NCBI GenBank assembly: GCA_021296065.1
Contig: JAGWBD010000012.1
Coordinates: 1-64,000 of the forward strand
Direction: 5' to 3'
Length of the DNA: 64,000 bases
DNA from: Anaerolineae bacterium
GTDB taxonomy: Bacteria; Chloroflexota; Anaerolineae; Aggregatilineales; Phototrophicaceae
In this document: piece after piece, positions 44,652 to 52,050 of the stretch
How positions within the stretch are numbered: the stretch's first letter is position 1
How the letters are laid out: every line of letters begins with the position of its first letter
Translations under genes and position numbers: made by a program
The notes under the pieces: generated by a model
What the model was told of the DNA's origin: nothing
Databases searched by the model: none
What the model saw: only the letters and a program-made list of their open reading frames with translations

Positions 44652-45430
44652 GCCGGGGCGGCTCCCCCGCTGTTGTAGGCCAGGAAAGCCAGGATCAGCA
44701 AGGCCGCGATCAGCAACCAGCGCAGGGTATCCTGCATCACGACCGCCGCCTGGTTGGCGGGCGTGGGGTGCAGCCAGGCGCCGGCAAAATAAAGTTCTTC
44801 CCCGATCAGGGGTTCGTCAGCGCTGGCCCAGGCGACGGCCTGGCCGTCCAGCTGGTCGCTGGCGGCCAGCAGGGGCTGGCCGCGCCGCGCCGCCGCATGG
44901 CTGACCAGGGCCAGTTCCGGCCCGAAGCCGCCAACCAACAGATTGGCGCCGACGTACTCGCTCGACATCAACGCACTGGCCGCACCGGCCCAGGCCAGCG
45001 AACGCGGCCCGTCCGGGAACCAGCGCAGGGTGCCGGCCTGCATGCTGCCGGCGAAGCCGCGCGCCCGCTGGGCGCGGCGCAACACCTCGTAGCCCAGGGG
45101 GATCATGGTGCTGTCGCTGGTCGTCAGAATGACCGGCCCCTGCGCCAGGCGCGCCGCCTGATAAAGCGCTTCCGCACTCGCCAGCGCCAGCAGGCTGTCA
45201 CTGCCCTGCAGCCCGGCGCCGCCGCTGGAAAGATGCACCGGTTGCCCTTGCGCGGCGGCTTGCTCCAGCATGCGTGGCAGGGCGCGCCAGGCGGGCATGA
45301 CCCGCAAAGTGCGCGCGCTGCGGCGTCCGACGGCGAAGGACGACAGGCCCAGGCCCAGCGCCACCAGCAAGGGAAAAACGATGCTGGCGTTTTCCTGCAA
45401 AAAAATCAGAAAGGGGTCAGTGGAGGCCAT
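44648..45430 (-). CDS. DUF6754-like membrane protein
   Basis: A 260-residue protein with an N-terminal helix (about 15-33), a soluble Ala-rich alpha/beta domain (about 45-225: LPRMLEQAAAQGQPVHLSSG, ILTTSDSTMIPLGYEVL, EYVGANLLVGGFGPELALV) and a C-terminal helix (about 232-250). The layout and the phrase LLVGGFGPE...L fit a family I recall from Chloroflexota as DUF6754, usually found with Fn3/SH3 membrane proteins. Function unknown. The ATG at 45430 overlaps the stop of the small first gene. Confidence 0.68.
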   Translation of the reverse strand: MASTDPFLIFLQENASIVFPLLVALGLGLSSFAVGRRSARTLRVMPAWRALPRMLEQAAAQGQPVHLSSGGAGLQGSDSLLALASAEALYQAARLAQGPVILTTSDSTMIPLGYEVLRRAQRARGFAGSMQAGTLRWFPDGPRSLAWAGAASALMSSEYVGANLLVGGFGPELALVSHAAARRGQPLLAASDQLDGQAVAWASADEPLIGEELYFAGAWLHPTPANQAAVVMQDTLRWLLIAALLILAFLAYNSGGAAPA

Positions 45431-45669
45431 CAGCGCCCGCTTTCCAGCATCTCACGCAGGCGTTCGATGCCATCCGGCTCCTGCAACAGCCTGGCCAATT
45501 GTCCGGTCAACTCCGCGCCGCCGAACAGGCCACTAAAGGGCTGGGCGACCCACAGGAGTTGCGCGCCCGGCGCACCCAGCGGTTCCATCACATCCAGCAA
45601 CAACAGCGTGGGGCCAACCAGACCGCGCGCCTGCAACTCGCGTATCCAGTCCTGCCCGGTCATGCGCAC
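45430..45669 (-). CDS. Small protein, first gene of the DUF6754-type operon, probably leaderless
   Basis: A 79-residue soluble protein (77 if the ATG at 45663 is used instead of the GTG at 45669). It has a hydrophobic strand (GPTLLLLDVMEPLG) and a C-terminal helix (LTGQLARLLQEPDGIERLRE). No family is recognised. A TGCTATACT -10 ends one base before the GTG, so transcription should start at or within a few bases of the start codon and the mRNA would have no room for a ribosome binding site. Its stop overlaps the next start (ATGA). Confidence 0.62.
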   Translation of the reverse strand: MRMTGQDWIRELQARGLVGPTLLLLDVMEPLGAPGAQLLWVAQPFSGLFGGAELTGQLARLLQEPDGIERLREMLESGR

Positions 45670-45670
45670 C

Positions 45671-45679
45671 AGTATAGCA
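45671..45679 (-). promoter_or_regulatory. Extended -10 promoter directly at the start codon (leaderless)
   Basis: On the minus strand TGCTATACT (TATACT at 45671-45676) is followed by G-GTGCGC-ATG. A start site six to eight bases past the -10 falls on the coding start. Confidence 0.5.
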
Positions 45680-45771
45680 CAGCGGCACCTGCCACAACAT
45701 CAGACGCCGTCTCGCATTCGGCAGCGCCCGGCAGCATAATGACCGGCATCGACCATCCACCGCGGCAGGCC

Positions 45772-46923
45772 ATGGCCCGCAATCTGCTCTTCGTCAACAG
45801 TTACAGCAACCTGGGGGGCGGCGAGACCACGCTGCTGTCGATCGCGCAGAATCTCGACCCCGCGCGCTGGCGACCCCACTTGCTGCTGCAGCGACCGGGT
45901 CAGTTCAGCGACGCGTGGGAAAAGCGCGGCTGGCCCGTGCATTTCGCCCGCTGGCGCGGCGCCAGCGTCTTCTTCCTGCCGGCGCTGTGGGGAAAATTGC
46001 CCGGTTCGCGCCGCATGGAGCGCGTCCTGCGCAGCGCCGACTTCGCCGCCGCCCATGGCGAATACCACTGCCTGCCCCTGTTGCTGCCGGCGGCCGAACG
46101 CGCAGGCGTGCCGGTGACCTGGCTCTGCAGTGGCTGGCGCTTTCGCCCGCGCCCCTGGCAGCGCGGCTTCTTTCGCCGCCCGGACGCCACCTTCGCCGAA
46201 ACACGTATGGTGCGCGACGGTTTTCTGGGGCTACCACCCTTCATGCCGGCAGAAAATGTCGAGATTCTGAACCCGGGTGTGGACTGCGAACGCTTCCGGC
46301 CACGCGCGGACCTGACGTCGCTGCGCGCTGATTTTGGACTGGCGCCGGAGGCACCGGTGGCCGTTCTGCTGGCGCGCTTCCAGAACGTGAAAGGGCACGA
46401 CGTCTTCCAGGCCATGGCGCGCCAGGTGGCCGCCGACCTGCCCCAGGCGCGCTTCCTCGTCGCCGGCGACAACCCGCACACCCGCACCGACCGACGCTAT
46501 CGCGAGCGCATGCACGAAAATGCCCGTCAAGACCCGCTGCTGCGTGAACGCCTGCGCTATCTCGGCTTCCGCGCGGATACCGAGCGCGTCATCGCCGCCG
46601 CCGACGTCGTGGTCTGCAGTTCCTGGTTTGAGGGCTTCGGCACCGTCAACCTGGAGGCCATGGCCAGCGCGCGGCCGGTGGTCAGCACCAACCGCGGCGG
46701 GCCTTCCGAGACCGTGGTCGATGGCGTCACCGGCTTCCTCGTGCCGCCCGGCGACCCCTCCGCCCTGGCGCAACGCGTGCTGCAACTGCTGCGCGACCCG
46801 GCGTTGTGCGCTCGCATGGGCGCGGCCGGCCGCGAGCACGTGCTGCGCCACTTCACCGCCGCCGCCAGCGCGCGTACCTTCGAACGCACGCTGGAACGGG
46901 TGTTGGCGGCGCGGCGCGCTTGA
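45772..46923 (+). CDS. GT4-family glycosyltransferase
   Basis: A 383-residue retaining GT-B enzyme. The N-terminal domain opens with NLLFVNSYSNLGGGETTLL, the glycine-rich acceptor-side loop. The linker has ILNPGVDCERFRP, the donor domain starts with AVLLARFQNVKGHDVF, and the sugar-nucleotide motif is SSWFEGFGTVNLEAMASARP (E..E spacing). Typically it adds a sugar from a nucleotide donor to a lipid or polysaccharide at the cytoplasmic face. I prefer the ATG at 45772; an ATG at 45739 would add 11 residues, but a CATAAT-like -10 covers it. Confidence 0.88.
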   Translation: MARNLLFVNSYSNLGGGETTLLSIAQNLDPARWRPHLLLQRPGQFSDAWEKRGWPVHFARWRGASVFFLPALWGKLPGSRRMERVLRSADFAAAHGEYHCLPLLLPAAERAGVPVTWLCSGWRFRPRPWQRGFFRRPDATFAETRMVRDGFLGLPPFMPAENVEILNPGVDCERFRPRADLTSLRADFGLAPEAPVAVLLARFQNVKGHDVFQAMARQVAADLPQARFLVAGDNPHTRTDRRYRERMHENARQDPLLRERLRYLGFRADTERVIAAADVVVCSSWFEGFGTVNLEAMASARPVVSTNRGGPSETVVDGVTGFLVPPGDPSALAQRVLQLLRDPALCARMGAAGREHVLRHFTAAASARTFERTLERVLAARRA

Positions 46924-46972
46924 CAGTGCGCGCGTGTCTCCCCTATCATCGCGGGAAGGCGATTCCGGCGAA

Positions 46973-47539
46973 ATGGCAGCCCAGGTGAACGAGACTTCAC
47001 ACCCCCTGAAACAGCGTGTGTTGCGCCTTAACGTCGGTGATATCACCGGCGCCGGCCCCGGTTATCGCCAGCAAGCCAGCCTCGACATGCCCGCCCTGCA
47101 GGTCGCCGGCGACCTTGTCCTGGCTTTCCTGCGCGGCCCCTTTCGCCTAAGCCGCACGCGCGAGGGGGTCCTGCTCCAGGGGGAATTGCTGGCCGGCCTG
47201 CGCGGCGAATGCGGCCGCTGCCTGACTCCGATGCTGGCGGAATTGCCCCTTCAACTGGAAGAACTCTTCACTTATCCGGTCGCGTCCGGCGTGGAATTTG
47301 GCGTCGGCGAGGACGGCATGCTCGATCTGGCGCCGCTGCTGCGCGCCGAGGTGCTGATTGCCAGCGCGAATGGTCTGGTCTGCAAGACAGATTGCCGCGG
47401 TCTTTGCCCGCAATGCGGCGCCAACCTCAACGATACGGACTGCGGCTGCCAGCTGGACGACGTCGATCCGCGTCTGGCGGCCCTGCGTCAACTGCTGGAC
47501 GAGGCGCCTGCCACGAGCGGGCCGGAGCTCGAGCCGTGA
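46973..47539 (+). CDS. YceD/DUF177 family protein
   Basis: A 188-residue protein. The middle block GECGRCLTPMLAELPLQLEE and the C-terminal cysteine set (CKTDCRGLCPQCGANLN, then CGC) are characteristic of DUF177/YceD, which in several bacteria is linked to 23S rRNA accumulation and usually sits just before rpmF (ribosomal protein L32). Here rpmF does not follow; a PucR regulator does. The four-cysteine knuckle probably binds zinc. The ATG at 46973 is the only plausible start after the end of the glycosyltransferase gene. Confidence 0.85.
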   Translation: MAAQVNETSHPLKQRVLRLNVGDITGAGPGYRQQASLDMPALQVAGDLVLAFLRGPFRLSRTREGVLLQGELLAGLRGECGRCLTPMLAELPLQLEELFTYPVASGVEFGVGEDGMLDLAPLLRAEVLIASANGLVCKTDCRGLCPQCGANLNDTDCGCQLDDVDPRLAALRQLLDEAPATSGPELEP

Positions 47540-47582
47540 AGCACGCGCCCGTCTGCCAAACGCCACGCAACCCTGAACGCCT

Positions 47583-49175
47583 GTGTTAACGGTAGCCGAT
47601 GCCCTGCAACTGCCCGCCTTCGAAGGCGCTCGCCTGGTCGCCGGCGAGGCAGGTCGTATGCGCCCCATTCGCCAGGTCCACCCTGTCAGCGTGTCGGACG
47701 CCGCCCGCTGGCTAAATGGTGGCGAATTTATTCTGATCACCGCAATACTCCTGCCTGAAGACAAGCAGCAACAATTCACCTGGCTGAAGGCCCTCGTCGA
47801 CGTCGGCGCCGTCGGCATGGGGCTTGCCGTCGGCAACAGCATCGAAAGCGCGCCGGAAGCCTTGCGTCGGGCGGCGGGCCAGCACGACTTTCCCCTGGTT
47901 GAATTGCCCTCGCGCCTGCGCTTTGTCGATATCGCCCGCAGCGCCAACGAGCGCATCGCCCAGGAACACATGGCCCTGCTGCAGCGCGCCGTCACAATCC
48001 AGCGTGTGCTGACGCAACTGGTGCTGGATGGCGGCGACCTGCAGCAACTGGCCCACACCCTCGCCAGCCTCATTAACCAGTCCGTCAGCATCGAGAACAG
48101 CCGCTTCGTGGCGCTCGCCGGCGCCAACATCAGCACCTTCGACGAGGCGCGCCGCTATACCCTGCGCGAGGGCCGCACCGACCCGCGCCTTTTGCGCGCC
48201 CTGCGCGAGCGCGGCGACCTCGCCGCCATCCGCGACAATCTGCGACCGCTGGCCCTGCCGGCGCTGCCCCAAGTCGGCCTCGAGATGGAACGCATCCTCG
48301 CGCCGGTCGTTGTGCACGGCCACATCCGCGGCTACCTCTGGATCATCGCCGACGGCCGCCCCCTGACCGACATCGACCACATGGCCATCGAAAGCGGCGC
48401 CACCATCGCAGCCCTGATGATGCTGCACCAGGAAGTAGTGCAAAACGCCGAGATGTCCATGAAAGGCAGCTTCTTCGCGCGTCTGATTGAAGGCGATGCG
48501 GACCAGCTGGCCCTGTTAAGCGACCAGGCGATGCGCTTTGGCATCGACCTCAATGTCCCCTGGCGTCTGCTGCTGGTCGCCGCGCCGGAGCAGCAGCGCC
48601 AGCCCTCGCTGCAGGGCCGCATCCACCAGCTGGCCGCCAGCGAAGACTGGCCCGTGGTCGTCGGCCACTTCGCCGGCCAAACGCTGCTGCTGATGCCGGC
48701 CGACGAGGACTATGCCGCCCTTGCGTCGCAGTTGCGACGCCTGGCGCGCAATCTGCGCATCGCCGTCAGCGCCGCGCAGCGCGAGGTCGCCAGTATGCGC
48801 CTGGCCTGGGAGCAGTGTCAGCAGGCCCTGCAGATTGCGCGGCGCCTGGACCTGCCGCCGTTGACCGACCATGCGCAACTGGGCTACCTGCTCACCCTGT
48901 GGCAGGCCGGGCCGCAGGAGCTGGCGCGCAACCCGCACGTGCCGGCCCTGCGCCAGTTGCAGCAGGAACGGCAGGCGGAGCTTTTCCACACGCTGGAGAC
49001 CTGGCTGGACGCCGGCGGCAACAGCGTGCGCACGGCCCGCACCCTGCACATTCACCGCAGCACGCTCAACTATCGCCTGAAACGCATCCGCGAGATCTGT
49101 GGCAACCCCCTCAGCGAGCCCGCCGCCCGGCTGGACCTGCTGCTGGCGCTCAAGCAACTGCGCCTCTTCGGTTGA
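47583..49175 (+). CDS. PucR-family transcriptional regulator
   Basis: A 530-residue regulator. The N-terminal PucR ligand domain (about 1-125; TVADALQLPAFEGARLVAGE, then LADGGEFILITAILL-like) is followed by a central GGDEF-related region (about 270-420) and a C-terminal helix-turn-helix (LDAGGNSVRTARTLHIHRS, then TLNYRLKRIREIC). PucR members activate purine or amino-acid/aromatic catabolism genes; the target here is unknown, though the catabolic cluster at 54.8-64 kb is a candidate. It starts with GTG at 47583. Its last 22 codons (49107-49175) recur, slightly diverged, after the next gene. Confidence 0.9.
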   Translation: MLTVADALQLPAFEGARLVAGEAGRMRPIRQVHPVSVSDAARWLNGGEFILITAILLPEDKQQQFTWLKALVDVGAVGMGLAVGNSIESAPEALRRAAGQHDFPLVELPSRLRFVDIARSANERIAQEHMALLQRAVTIQRVLTQLVLDGGDLQQLAHTLASLINQSVSIENSRFVALAGANISTFDEARRYTLREGRTDPRLLRALRERGDLAAIRDNLRPLALPALPQVGLEMERILAPVVVHGHIRGYLWIIADGRPLTDIDHMAIESGATIAALMMLHQEVVQNAEMSMKGSFFARLIEGDADQLALLSDQAMRFGIDLNVPWRLLLVAAPEQQRQPSLQGRIHQLAASEDWPVVVGHFAGQTLLLMPADEDYAALASQLRRLARNLRIAVSAAQREVASMRLAWEQCQQALQIARRLDLPPLTDHAQLGYLLTLWQAGPQELARNPHVPALRQLQQERQAELFHTLETWLDAGGNSVRTARTLHIHRSTLNYRLKRIREICGNPLSEPAARLDLLLALKQLRLFG

Positions 49176-49293
49176 TCTTCATTTTTCAAACGAGACTCTG
49201 ACAGAAGTTGTTGCTGGTTTCTTCTATGCTTCTCCGGCTTGTGCAAGAGTGGAGGAAGTTGCGACTTTGGACTTTGGTAGCGGAGTTACCCAT

Positions 49294-50112
49294 GTGGCAT
49301 TTGCCGACGAAGCATACAGGGATTCCGGGCGCTTTCGATCGGTTGCCTGCATTTCCATGCCAGTGGATTGCTTTGAAAGCAACATCAAAACCATCCTGAA
49401 CTCCCGCACTTCCTCCTCGGAACTCAAGTGGAGCAAAATCAAAGGTGACGACAAGGCAAGAGATGCCATCCAGTTATTCGACAATGTTGTTCAACTGACC
49501 CTTCAGCGAACCATGCGGGCAGATGTCCTGACTTGGGATATGCATGATTCACGACATCACAATGTGTTTCGTCGCGATGATGCCCAGAACCAACAGAACA
49601 TGTTTCGTATGTTATTCCGTGATGTCTTCGCGAAGCGGTGGGGAAGTTCAATCAACTACTGGAATCTTTCCGTAGATGCACAAGGTTTAAAGTCGCCCGA
49701 GTTACTTGGGCGGCACCTTGACATTTTTGGCGACCTTTCAGTTGAAGTTTTGGAGGCAGATTCCCAGGATGTTCCTTTCATTCAAGTAGCAGATGTCTTT
49801 GCAGCGATTGGAGCCTACTCCAGGCAGAAGGCCGACAGCTTCCACAACTGGAAAAGGCAGCTAAATGGTCAACAATCGCTCCTGGGATTCGGGCAGCCCT
49901 TGCCGTACGAAAGTGTGACCAAAGTTGATGAGCACAGATTCAAACTGTTGGGAGCATTCGATGCTGTGTTACGAAGATGCGATATGCCCATAGTCCTAGA
50001 CTCAAAGCGAGGACTGTGGACCAAAAATCCAAACGAAGAAAACTGCAACATAAACTTCTGGCCATACACTCCTCAAGGAGACTATGACAAGGCCCCGGTG
50101 AAGGTCAGGTAA
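49294..50112 (+). CDS. DUF3800-family protein (RNase H-like fold), AT-richer insert
   Basis: A 272-residue protein. DUF3800 features are the N-terminal strand VAFADEAYRDSG (normally DESG), the SELKWSKIKGDD helix, DVLTWDMHDSRH and the late LQ/VADVFAAIGAYSRQ helix; acidic residues at these positions suit an RNase-H-like metal site. The GTG at 49294 has GGAG eight bases before it. The gene is clearly lower in G+C than its neighbours and lies between pucR and an orphan copy of the pucR 3' end, so it is probably acquired. DUF3800 genes are frequent in phages and defence-rich regions. Biochemical role unknown. Confidence 0.82.
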   Translation: MAFADEAYRDSGRFRSVACISMPVDCFESNIKTILNSRTSSSELKWSKIKGDDKARDAIQLFDNVVQLTLQRTMRADVLTWDMHDSRHHNVFRRDDAQNQQNMFRMLFRDVFAKRWGSSINYWNLSVDAQGLKSPELLGRHLDIFGDLSVEVLEADSQDVPFIQVADVFAAIGAYSRQKADSFHNWKRQLNGQQSLLGFGQPLPYESVTKVDEHRFKLLGAFDAVLRRCDMPIVLDSKRGLWTKNPNEENCNINFWPYTPQGDYDKAPVKVR

Positions 50113-50119
50113 CCTCATT

Positions 50120-50188
50120 CCCCTCAGCGAGCCCGCCGCCCGGTTGGACCTGCTGCTGGCGCTCAAGCAACTGCGCGTATTCGGCTAA
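50120..50188 (+). pseudogene. Orphan copy of the pucR 3' coding end
   Basis: A 69-base stretch matching the last 22 codons plus stop of pucR (49107-49175) at 64 of 69 positions. The five differences are synonymous (CTG/TTG, GGT/GGC), a Leu-to-Val codon (two bases) and a changed stop codon (TGA/TAA). It keeps the reading frame to its own stop and starts eight bases after the DUF3800 stop, with no start codon of its own. Confidence 0.85.
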
Positions 50189-50611
50189 AGACAAGTATTC
50201 CCGTTACATAGCCTCAAGACGCAAACTTCAAAGCGCCATATTTTCCTTGACGTCTGGTTAACGTCCCAATCTTCGTAAACGATAGTTCACGACATTGTTC
50301 GGATTCAGCGCCCGGGATCCCCAAACGGCTTTACGCACAGCGCCAACCAGGCGACCATGAAGGTGACGCTGTGAATCCAGGCGGGCGGCAGCGAAAGACG
50401 ATCGCAGCGGCCATGGCGCGCCCGGCAGCGTCCGGTCGACGGTCCTGCAGCGGTGACGACAGCGCCATAGAACACAGCATTGGTGTAGACTGGGCGTCCG
50501 TCTTGATCAATGGTCAACGCGGCCTGCAATCTTACGCAGTTAACATCGTTGCCTCCTCGCACCCTTCACACTGCGTTGCGCAAGTGAAGCGGATAGTCGG
50601 GGAGAACCTGC
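50189..50611. other. Intergenic region without a supported gene
   Basis: 423 bases between the orphan pucR tail and the HNH/SH3 gene. The first 110 bases are AT-richer, like the DUF3800 insert; the rest returns to typical composition. Short frames of 85 and about 80 codons on either strand have no recognisable content or ribosome binding site. I see no terminator or RNA gene; a promoter for the gene at 50612 should lie here but I could not place it confidently. Confidence 0.6.
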
Positions 50612-51934
50612 ATGCGTCGAAATCTGTTTGCCGGTCTGCTGTTCGCCATGGCGGCGCTGACCTTCTTCGGCCTGCTCCTGCCGGGCCTGTCGCTGGCCCA
50701 GGACGGGAGCGGGCTCTGGCGCGGTATTCGCGTCGCGCCCGAGAACCGCTGCTCGCCCTACGACCGCGACGACTACCGCTACTCCCAGTCCGTCGAACTG
50801 CGGATCATCGCGCGCGAGGGCAGCCAGATCTGCAGCCCCTACACCAACGAATGTTTCGCGTCACGCTCGGAAACCGACATCGAACACATCATCGCCGTCT
50901 CGGAGGCCCATGACAGCGGCCTCTGCGCCGCCAGCGCCAGAGTCCGGGCGCAATTCGCCTCCGACCTGCGCAACCTGACCCTCGCCTCGCCGGCGCTCAA
51001 CCGCTACCAGAAGGTCGCCAAGGACGCCGCCGACTGGCTGCCGGCGCAGAACCGCTGCTGGTTCGCCAACCAGATCATCACCGTGCGCCGCGCCTACGAC
51101 CTAAGCATCGACCGGCGCGAGGCCAACGCGCTGGACCGCGTCCTCGCTGCCTGCGAACCCGCCGTGGAAGCCAACCTGACACCGGTCCACCTGGTGGCGG
51201 GCAGCGGCACGGTGAATGCGCGCGCCTGCGCCGACACCGCCTGCGAACTGGTGACCCGATTCCAGGGAGGTCAGGCGCTGGACGTCATTGAAGAGGTGGA
51301 GGGCGTTGCCTGGCGCGGGGACTCGCGCTGGCTGAAAGTCCGGCATGAGGAAGACGAGGTCTACGTCCACGCTGCCCTGGTCCGCCTGGTCGCGCCCACG
51401 GTCACGCCCTGGCCGACGTCGACTCCCGCCCCTGGAAGCGCTCCCGTCGTCAACCCCAACCAGGCGACCACCCGCTACTACGTCGTCGCGCCGACCCACG
51501 CCAACGCCCGCAGCTGTCCGCAGACCACCTGCCGCATCGTCACCAGTTTCGCGCGCGGCAACGAAGTCGCCGTGCTGCAACGCGTGAGCGGCCAGTCGGT
51601 CAGCGGCAACTCGACCTGGCAGGCGGTGAAGCACGGCAGTCAGGTGGTCTACGTCCACGGCCCGCTGCTCTCCCGCAGCCGCCCGGCGCCGGTCAGCGCG
51701 CCTGCCAGACAGGCGGGTTCCAGAAAGGCGGGTTCCAGTCAGGGTCAGTCCGGTGCTGCGGCAGCGCAACCCACCGCGGTTCCCGGCCCGCAGTTCAGTT
51801 GCGACTGTTCGAAGTCCTGTTCGGCGATGGCCTCCTGCGAGGAAGCCCGCTTCCAGTTGAACACTTGCGGCTGCTCGCGCCGCGACAGTGACCGGGACGG
51901 CGTCCCCTGCGAAAGCATCTGCCCGGGCGGCTGA
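50612..51934 (+). CDS. Secreted HNH-type nuclease with two SH3b domains and an excalibur-like C-terminus
   Basis: A 440-residue protein. Signal peptide 1-29. The nuclease domain (about 35-180) has [17 protein letters not shown] (His92), LRNLTLASPALNRYQK and DWLPAQNRCWF, the layout of GmrSD/DUF1524-type HNH nucleases in secreted form. Two SH3b domains follow (about 192-262 and 285-355), then a Cys-rich excalibur-like segment (about 397-440; CDCSKSCSAM, DSDRDGVPCESICPG) that in other proteins binds calcium. It probably degrades extracellular nucleic acid while attached to the wall. GGGGAGAACC precedes the ATG. Confidence 0.82.
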   Translation: MRRNLFAGLLFAMAALTFFGLLLPGLSLAQDGSGLWRGIRVAPENRCSPYDRDDYRYSQSVELRIIAREGSQICSPYTNECFASRSETDIEHIIAVSEAHDSGLCAASARVRAQFASDLRNLTLASPALNRYQKVAKDAADWLPAQNRCWFANQIITVRRAYDLSIDRREANALDRVLAACEPAVEANLTPVHLVAGSGTVNARACADTACELVTRFQGGQALDVIEEVEGVAWRGDSRWLKVRHEEDEVYVHAALVRLVAPTVTPWPTSTPAPGSAPVVNPNQATTRYYVVAPTHANARSCPQTTCRIVTSFARGNEVAVLQRVSGQSVSGNSTWQAVKHGSQVVYVHGPLLSRSRPAPVSAPARQAGSRKAGSSQGQSGAAAAQPTAVPGPQFSCDCSKSCSAMASCEEARFQLNTCGCSRRDSDRDGVPCESICPGG

Positions 51935-52050
51935 GGTCCCGGAAAATGTAAGTGGACCCTGACAGCTCTCCCGGCCTGAAACCCGCACTCATACCGACGC
52001 GCCGCTTCGCGTACAATGGCGGGCCGTTCGTCGCTGCAAGGGAACATGCC

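Noticed and set aside
49099-49293. Upstream extension of the DUF3800 frame into the pucR end
   Set aside because: This part is pucR read in another frame; family similarity begins at VAFADEA and a ribosome binding site supports the GTG at 49294.
50305-50562. 85-codon minus-strand frame in the gap after the pucR tail
   Set aside because: No ribosome binding site, no recognisable protein features, and it overlaps the expected promoter region of the gene at 50612.
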